Assembly (NCBI GenBank): GCA_902782395.1
Contig: CACZNF010000042.1
Location: 1-9,916, forward strand
Length of the DNA stretch: 9,916 bases
Source of the DNA: an uncultured Erysipelotrichaceae bacterium
Lineage (GTDB): Bacteria > Bacillota_I > Bacilli_A > RFN20 > CAG-826
Direction: 5' to 3'
Shown here: piece after piece, positions 5,784-9,916 of the stretch
Position numbering within the stretch: the first letter of the stretch is position 1
How the letters are laid out: each line of letters opens with the position of its first letter
The notes under the pieces: generated by a model
What the model was told of the DNA's origin: nothing
Database searches by the model: none
Seen by the model: only the letters and a program-made list of their open reading frames with translations
Made by a program: the position numbers and the translations under genes

Positions 5784-6713
5784 ATGACAAATAAAGAACA
5801 AGTATTAGTATTTTCTTTAACATCCTGTGAAGAACTAGCGTACAGGGTGTGCGAAGAACTCGGTGTGGAAAAAGCACCATCTATCTGTAGAAGATTCGCA
5901 GATAATGAAATTTTTACCAGACCAAACGTTGACGTAAGAGGTAAGGATTGCATTGTTATTCATTCAACCTGTAACCCAGTTAACGATCGAGTGATGGAAT
6001 TATTAATCTTCATCGACGCTCTTAAGAGAGGTGAAGCTAAATCCATTACTGCAGTCATCCCATATTTCGGATATGTGAGACAAGATAGAACAATTGATTT
6101 CGGTGATCCAATTAGTGCTAAATTAGTGGCTAATTGCTTAAGAGAAGCCGGATGTAATCGTGTTGTTTCTGTCGATTACCATAGTGGTTCTATGCAACCA
6201 TTCTTCGAAAATATGGAAGCTGTGGAGTTATACTCCTCAACAGTTTTCGCGGATTATTACCGCAAAAGATTAAAAACACTTAAAGTCAGACTCGAGGACG
6301 TTGTCATTGTTTCTCCAGACAAAGGTGGTCTAGAAAGAGCGAGACACTTATCTAAAGATTTAGGTGATTTACCAATCGCGGTGTTAAATAAATACCGTCC
6401 TGAACCAAATAAGGCCGTTATTACTAACATCAAAGGTGAACCAGTTGAGGACAAATACTGCTTGATGATTGATGATATCATCGATACTGGTGGCACAATT
6501 ATTGCCGCGAGTAAAGAACTTCTCAAAAATGAAGCTAAAGGTATCTTAATCTGTGCTTGCCATGGTATCTTCTCAAAGAATGCCCTCGCAAAACTATATA
6601 GATGTGGTATCTTAGATATCGCTATCAGCGATTCTATCCCACAAGAAGAAGACGTCGTCAGTATTGTCTCCTTAGCGCCAATCATTGCTAAGTACATTGA
6701 CGAAAACTTCTAA
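5784..6713 (+). CDS. prs: Ribose-phosphate pyrophosphokinase (PRPP synthetase), divergent class I type
   Basis: This enzyme makes PRPP from ribose 5-phosphate and ATP and feeds Upp, Apt and de novo nucleotide synthesis. It has 309 aa, near the usual 310-320. Motifs are RFADNEI (37-43), the ATP-binding IPYFGYVRQDR (92-102), VDYHSGSMQPFF (130-141), SPDKGG (177-182), the catalytic flexible-loop NKYRP (202-206, keeping the key Lys and Arg) and the PRPP loop MIDDIIDTGG (228-237). Several motifs differ from the common forms: DNE for DGE, and HSGSMQPFF for HAxQIQGFF; the N-terminal FSLTSCEEL replaces the usual FxGNxxxEL. The catalytic residues are kept, so activity is likely, but allosteric behaviour may differ. 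The ATG is preceded by GAGGG at 9 nt. It lies 56 nt after upp with no terminator between and is followed by one, so it is the last gene of this unit. Confidence 0.9.
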   Translation: MTNKEQVLVFSLTSCEELAYRVCEELGVEKAPSICRRFADNEIFTRPNVDVRGKDCIVIHSTCNPVNDRVMELLIFIDALKRGEAKSITAVIPYFGYVRQDRTIDFGDPISAKLVANCLREAGCNRVVSVDYHSGSMQPFFENMEAVELYSSTVFADYYRKRLKTLKVRLEDVVIVSPDKGGLERARHLSKDLGDLPIAVLNKYRPEPNKAVITNIKGEPVEDKYCLMIDDIIDTGGTIIAASKELLKNEAKGILICACHGIFSKNALAKLYRCGILDIAISDSIPQEEDVVSIVSLAPIIAKYIDENF

Positions 6714-6730
6714 TCTCATCAATAACTAAT

Positions 6731-6760
6731 AAAGACCGGATGTCAAAGTCCGGTTTTTTA
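6731..6760 (+). terminator. Terminator of uraA-upp-prs
   Basis: ACCGGA (6735-6740) pairs with TCCGGT (6749-6754) around TGTCAAAG, extendable through a G-U and three A-U pairs, and runs into TTTTTTATTTTTG. It lies about 20 nt after the prs stop codon. Confidence 0.88.
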
Positions 6761-6763
6761 TTT

Positions 6764-6793
6764 TTGTTGCAAGCCATCTCACTTTTTGATAAT
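6764..6793 (+). promoter_or_regulatory. Possible promoter of the lipoprotein phosphatase gene
   Basis: TTGTTG (6764-6769), an 18-bp spacer, then GATAAT (6788-6793). It lies just after the prs terminator, where a new promoter is needed. Transcription would begin near 6800 and leave a leader of about 24 nt with AAAGG before ATG 6824. The match is moderate. Confidence 0.4.
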
Positions 6794-6823
6794 TTTGTGA
6801 TTAAAGAGAAAGGTAATCTAGCA

Positions 6824-7909
6824 ATGAAAAAACACGCACTATTTTTTGTTGTCTTTACTGTCCTTTTATCATGCTGCAATAAAACTAACAGTGGCAGTGA
6901 AGAAAATAAAGAAACCGATCCTGATGAAGGAAGAGTTATTTTACATTCAGAAGTCCAAAGAGTTTTTCTTTCTGGACCACTTGATAAAGTCAATTTATAC
7001 GCTCGAGGAGCGGAAGAGCTTTCTAGGCCGTTAACCCCAACATTTACTTGGGAAGAGGCGGAAGGCCCATATACGGTTTATCTCGCGGATAATCCAAATT
7101 ATATTGATATGAATACCTATACGACCGATGAGGCGAAAATATCATTTAGTAATTTAAAGATTAATACTAAGTATTATTATGATGTTAGATCAAATGGTAA
7201 AAGCATCAAAGAAGATTCATTTGTGACTTCCGCTCAATTAGTGAGAAATCTCTATATTTCTGGTGTCACAAACGCTAGAGATATCGGAGGATATGTCACT
7301 AAAGACGGAGTAAGTAAACAAGGCGTTTTATTCCGTACAGGTAGACTAAACAAAAATGATGTTGAAGAAGTAGATGTACGTATCACCTCTAAAGGCATCG
7401 AAGCCATGCATAAAGAACTTAAAGTTAAAACTGAAATCGACTTAAGAATGGTGGAAAACAACGAAGTCGGTGGTTTAACTGAAGGCTTAAGCGTACTTGG
7501 CAACAACGTCAAATACTATCAATGCCCAATGGACTATAACAAAGGGGTGGACGCTAGTGAAAACGATCCATCTTTAAGAAAAGTATTTTCTATCTTAGGA
7601 AATAAAGAAAACTATCCCGCTTTCTTCCACTGTTCAATTGGTACTGACCGTACTGGTTATGTGGCGTGGTTAATCAATAGTGTTGTCGGTGTTGGTGAAG
7701 AAGATTTATGGAGAGATTATTTATTCTCCAACTTTGGTAATATTGGTGGTTCACGTGATAAAGCCTATATCGCTGATGGCTATCCTAAGAAGATTAAAGA
7801 AACCGAAGGAGATACCTTACAAGAAAAAGCCGTTAACTTCTTACTTAAAAAAGGCATTAAGCAACAAGAAATTGACACAATTAGAGAAATGATGCTTGGA
7901 CAAGCATAA
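6824..7909 (+). CDS. Lipoprotein protein-tyrosine/dual-specificity phosphatase (Y_phosphatase3-like)
   Basis: A 361-aa predicted surface lipoprotein: a short basic start (MKKH), a hydrophobic stretch and the lipobox LLSC with the lipidated Cys at 17, then an acidic linker (about 20-37). Residues about 45-140 contain a beta-rich module with FnIII-like features (FTW, YTVYLAD, NTKYYYDV). The phosphatase domain follows, with NARDIGGY (150-157), RTG (about 171-173) and the active-site loop HCSIGTDRTG (CX5R: Cys270, Arg276). The lipobox/NxRDxGGY/CX5R arrangement recalls secreted tyrosine or phosphoinositide phosphatases such as Listeria LipA; the substrate here is unknown. ATG 6824 is used because an in-frame ATG at 6740 lies inside the prs terminator and would spoil the signal peptide. 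AAAGG lies 10 nt upstream. Codons are more AT-rich than in uraA or prs, suggesting modest expression or a different history. No recognisable terminator follows. Confidence 0.85.
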   Translation: MKKHALFFVVFTVLLSCCNKTNSGSEENKETDPDEGRVILHSEVQRVFLSGPLDKVNLYARGAEELSRPLTPTFTWEEAEGPYTVYLADNPNYIDMNTYTTDEAKISFSNLKINTKYYYDVRSNGKSIKEDSFVTSAQLVRNLYISGVTNARDIGGYVTKDGVSKQGVLFRTGRLNKNDVEEVDVRITSKGIEAMHKELKVKTEIDLRMVENNEVGGLTEGLSVLGNNVKYYQCPMDYNKGVDASENDPSLRKVFSILGNKENYPAFFHCSIGTDRTGYVAWLINSVVGVGEEDLWRDYLFSNFGNIGGSRDKAYIADGYPKKIKETEGDTLQEKAVNFLLKKGIKQQEIDTIREMMLGQA

Positions 7910-8038
7910 AAAATATTGAAAGCATCAAGAATAGCGGTGAAGTTACCTTCTAAATGGTCACTTATAATCTTTTAGTATTGCTTTAAACTACATCCTAGAT
8001 AGGTCGATTTTCTTTCGTTTAAAATTGTCAAAAATATA

Positions 8039-8067
8039 TTAACAATCACGCGTGCATAATCTATACT
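8039..8067 (+). promoter_or_regulatory. Predicted promoter of the FAD protein / CofE-like unit
   Basis: TTAACA (8039-8044), a 17-bp spacer, then TATACT (8062-8067). Transcription would start near 8074, giving a 40-nt leader with AAAGGAG before ATG 8115. This argues against the longer frame that opens with GTG at 8052, which is inside the promoter. Confidence 0.55.
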
Positions 8068-8114
8068 TAAATAGTGTTTTTTCTTTGTGGAAAAGACTTA
8101 AAGGAGATACCGGT

Positions 8115-9539
8115 ATGAAATACGATGTCGTGATTGTTGGTGCGGGCCCAAGTGGATATTTTTGTGCCTACGAATTAGTCAACAAAAACCCTAAATTAAA
8201 GGTCCTCCTTATAGATAAGGGTCTCTCTATTGAAAAGAGACATTGTCCAGTCTTAGAACACAAATTAACAAAGTGCCCAAGAAATATCAAAGGCTATCAA
8301 GAATGCTTCCCAGCTTGCTCCATCACTAATGGTTTTGGTGGCGCTGGTGCTTATTCTGATGGCAAATTTAACATCACCTCTGAATTTGGTGGTTGGTTAC
8401 AAGACTACATCGATCAAGATGAATTAATGAAACTCATTCACTATGTCGATGAAATCAACCTCAAGTATGGCGCTACTCCAGTTATTACTGATCCATACAC
8501 CAAGGAAGTGAGAGAAATCGAAAAGAAAGCTATGTCTGTTGGCTTAAAGCTTTTACATAGCAAAGTCAGACACTTAGGTACTGAAGAAAACTTAAAAATC
8601 TTAACTAAAATCTATTTAGACTTAGAAAAGAAAATTGATGCGAGATTCTCAACCGCTGTTAAGGATATCGTCGTCGAAGAAAACCAAGTTAAAGGTGTAA
8701 TTTTAGATAACGGTGAAAGAATTGATGCTGATTATGTCTTATTAGCGGTTGGCCGTGAAGGTAGTGCATGGCTCACTGATTTATTTGAAAAATTCAATAT
8801 TGAAATGACCCAAAACCAAGTGGATATCGGTGTCCGTGTCGAATGTCCAAATATGGTAATGGAAGAAATAAATAAAAACTTATACGAAGGTAAGTTCATC
8901 TTTAAAGCGTCCACTGGTAGCACTGTTAGAACATTCTGCTCTAACCCAGGTGGTCACGTCGTTATGGAAAACTATCAAGGTGTAGTTAATGTTAATGGTC
9001 ACTCTTATAATGACCCATCTTTATCTAGTGAAAACACTAACTTTGCTTTATTAGTGACCCATCACTTTGAAGAACCATTCAAAAAACCAAACGAATATGC
9101 TTTAAAAGTCTCCTCATTAGCTAACCAATTAGCGTGTGGTTCTGTTTTAGTCCAACGCTTTGGTGATATCAAACAAGGCAGACGTAGCACAGTTAAGCGT
9201 ATCCGTGAAGGCTTTGTGAGACCAACCTTAAAAGAAGCGGTTCCAGGTGACTTAGCCTTATGCTTACCACAAAAAACCATGCAGGCGATTATCGAAATGA
9301 TTCAAGTCTTAGACCACATCACTCCAGGTATCGCTACTGAGCATACATTGCTCTATGGTGTTGAAGCTAAATACTATAGCGCTCACCCACAAATTGATAA
9401 CAAGTTAGAAGTTAAAGATATTAAGAATCTCTACGTTGGTGGTGATGGTGCGGGTCTCACCCGTGGCTTAGCCCAAGCGGGAGCCTGTGGCGTCTACGTC
9501 GCTAGAAACATTCTTGAAAAACAAAAGAATGCGAAATAG
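8115..9539 (+). CDS. COG2509-type FAD-dependent oxidoreductase, function unknown
   Basis: A 474-aa cytoplasmic flavoprotein. The N-terminal dinucleotide-binding fold is clear: VVIVGAGPSG (5-14) and the acid ending the second strand in LLIDKG (31-36). The family pattern follows: a Cys-rich stretch (Cys 44, 54, 64, 68), then GFGGAGAYSDGKF (73-85). The C-terminus carries the second FAD-contact segment VGGDGAGLTRG (441-451) with AQAGACG. This matches the widespread 'uncharacterised FAD-dependent dehydrogenase' group COG2509, whose reaction is not established. The four cysteines could serve redox or metal binding; that is inference. ATG 8115 has AAAGGAG upstream and starts directly at the FAD motif. 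The CofE-like gene begins 21 nt after the stop, so the two form a likely operon. This is the only completed gene here ending in TAG. Confidence 0.88.
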   Translation: MKYDVVIVGAGPSGYFCAYELVNKNPKLKVLLIDKGLSIEKRHCPVLEHKLTKCPRNIKGYQECFPACSITNGFGGAGAYSDGKFNITSEFGGWLQDYIDQDELMKLIHYVDEINLKYGATPVITDPYTKEVREIEKKAMSVGLKLLHSKVRHLGTEENLKILTKIYLDLEKKIDARFSTAVKDIVVEENQVKGVILDNGERIDADYVLLAVGREGSAWLTDLFEKFNIEMTQNQVDIGVRVECPNMVMEEINKNLYEGKFIFKASTGSTVRTFCSNPGGHVVMENYQGVVNVNGHSYNDPSLSSENTNFALLVTHHFEEPFKKPNEYALKVSSLANQLACGSVLVQRFGDIKQGRRSTVKRIREGFVRPTLKEAVPGDLALCLPQKTMQAIIEMIQVLDHITPGIATEHTLLYGVEAKYYSAHPQIDNKLEVKDIKNLYVGGDGAGLTRGLAQAGACGVYVARNILEKQKNAK

Positions 9540-9560
9540 AAAATAAGAGGAGAAATTATT

Positions 9561-9916
9561 ATGAGATGTGTTGGTGTGACATCTAGGGGTGTGAGACTCC
9601 CTGTACTAAAAACTGGTGACAACTTAAGACAAATTGTTGTCGATTCAGTTTTAAAAGCCTCAGAAAATGAAGGATTCAAATTCCATGATCGCGATGTTGT
9701 CGCAATCACCGAAAGTATCGTCGCCCGTTGCCAAGGCAATTACGCCTCTGTCGACAATATTGCTGACGACGTTAGAAAGAAAACCGGTGGCGACGAAGTA
9801 GCGGTCATTTTTCCTATTTTAAGTAGAAATAGATTCGCTATCTTGCTTAAAGGTATCGCAAGAGGCGTCAAGAAAGTTTACTTAATGCTTTCTTACCCAA
9901 GTGATGAAGTTGGTAA
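9561..9916 (+). CDS. CofE-like protein (coenzyme F420-0:L-glutamate ligase family), 5' part only
   Basis: The frame opens at ATG 9561, with AGAGGAG upstream, and runs off the right edge after 118 codons. It begins MRCVGVTSRGVRLPVLKTGD and continues with DRDVVAITESIVARCQGNY (about 44-62), VFP-like IFPILSRNRFAILLKGIARG (about 84-103) and YLMLSYPSDEVG at the edge. The early GV(T)TRGVRxPxxxxGD pattern and the 'D-V-V-(A/V)-I-(T/S)-E-(S/K)-(I/V)-V-(A/S)' segment are typical of the F420-0:gamma-glutamyl ligase fold. Bacillota commonly carry such proteins without the rest of F420 biosynthesis, so a GTP-dependent glutamyl ligation onto another acceptor is likelier than true F420 synthesis; this is inference. 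It is probably cotranscribed with the upstream FAD protein. Confidence 0.75.
   Translation, partial: MRCVGVTSRGVRLPVLKTGDNLRQIVVDSVLKASENEGFKFHDRDVVAITESIVARCQGNYASVDNIADDVRKKTGGDEVAVIFPILSRNRFAILLKGIARGVKKVYLMLSYPSDEVG

Noticed and set aside
6740..6823. Longer start for the phosphatase
   Set aside because: ATG 6740 is inside the prs terminator hairpin; the extension would bury the lipoprotein signal peptide.
7910..8038. Possible fold AAAGCA ... TGCTTT and a lone TATAAT (7963-7968) after the phosphatase gene
   Set aside because: The inner helices contain mismatches, there is no T-run, the TATAAT has no -35, and a better promoter lies at 8039-8067. I see nothing convincing in this stretch.
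8052..8114. GTG start 21 codons upstream of the FAD protein
   Set aside because: It lies between the predicted -35 and -10 boxes; ATG 8115 has AAAGGAG and starts at the FAD-binding motif.

Overview
The window looks like a chromosomal segment of a low-GC Gram-positive bacterium (Bacillota, Bacilli/Erysipelotrichia/RF39-like or a close relative). Evidence: AT-rich intergenic DNA, strong AGGAGG-type ribosome binding sites, AGA as the main Arg codon, lipoprotein signal peptides, intrinsic terminators and Bacillota-type gene families. Completed genes stop with TAA (six) or TAG (one). No in-frame TGA occurs inside them and Trp is TGG where I checked, so a standard-type code fits and there is no sign of the Mycoplasma UGA=Trp code. 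The exact taxon cannot be fixed from the sequence.

Region 1 (1-2690, minus strand) is a BMP-family ABC uptake system of the kind used for nucleosides: a substrate-binding lipoprotein followed by its double-domain ATPase, which runs off the left edge. The ATPase frame is broken at about 520-524, exactly where the Walker B glutamate and D-loop should be. The lipoprotein has its own promoter and a roughly 120-nt leader ending in a terminator-like hairpin. A second hairpin with a T-run sits between the two genes, directly against the ATPase start codon.

Region 2 (2700-6760) is nucleobase salvage. Adenine phosphoribosyltransferase (apt, minus strand, own promoter and strong terminator) is divergent from a plus-strand set of uracil permease (uraA), uracil phosphoribosyltransferase (upp) and PRPP synthetase (prs), closed by a terminator. 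UraA imports uracil, Upp converts it to UMP, Apt converts adenine to AMP, and Prs makes the PRPP both transferases consume; the BMP transporter plausibly supplies nucleosides. The uraA leader has a candidate 31-codon leader peptide, a pyrimidine-rich stretch and an intrinsic terminator whose base overlaps the peptide's stop codon. This layout resembles the pyrBI type of UTP-sensed attenuation.

Region 3 (6764-9916, plus strand) holds a lipoprotein phosphatase with a CX5R active site, then a promoter and a two-gene unit: a COG2509-type FAD-dependent protein and the 5' part of a CofE-like (F420-0:glutamate ligase family) protein cut by the right edge. The last two have no clear link to the salvage genes.

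The most interesting points are the uraA attenuator, the unassigned structured leader of the BMP gene, and the lesion in the ATPase gene, which could be real or an assembly error. I saw no CRISPR array, insertion sequence, tRNA or rRNA.
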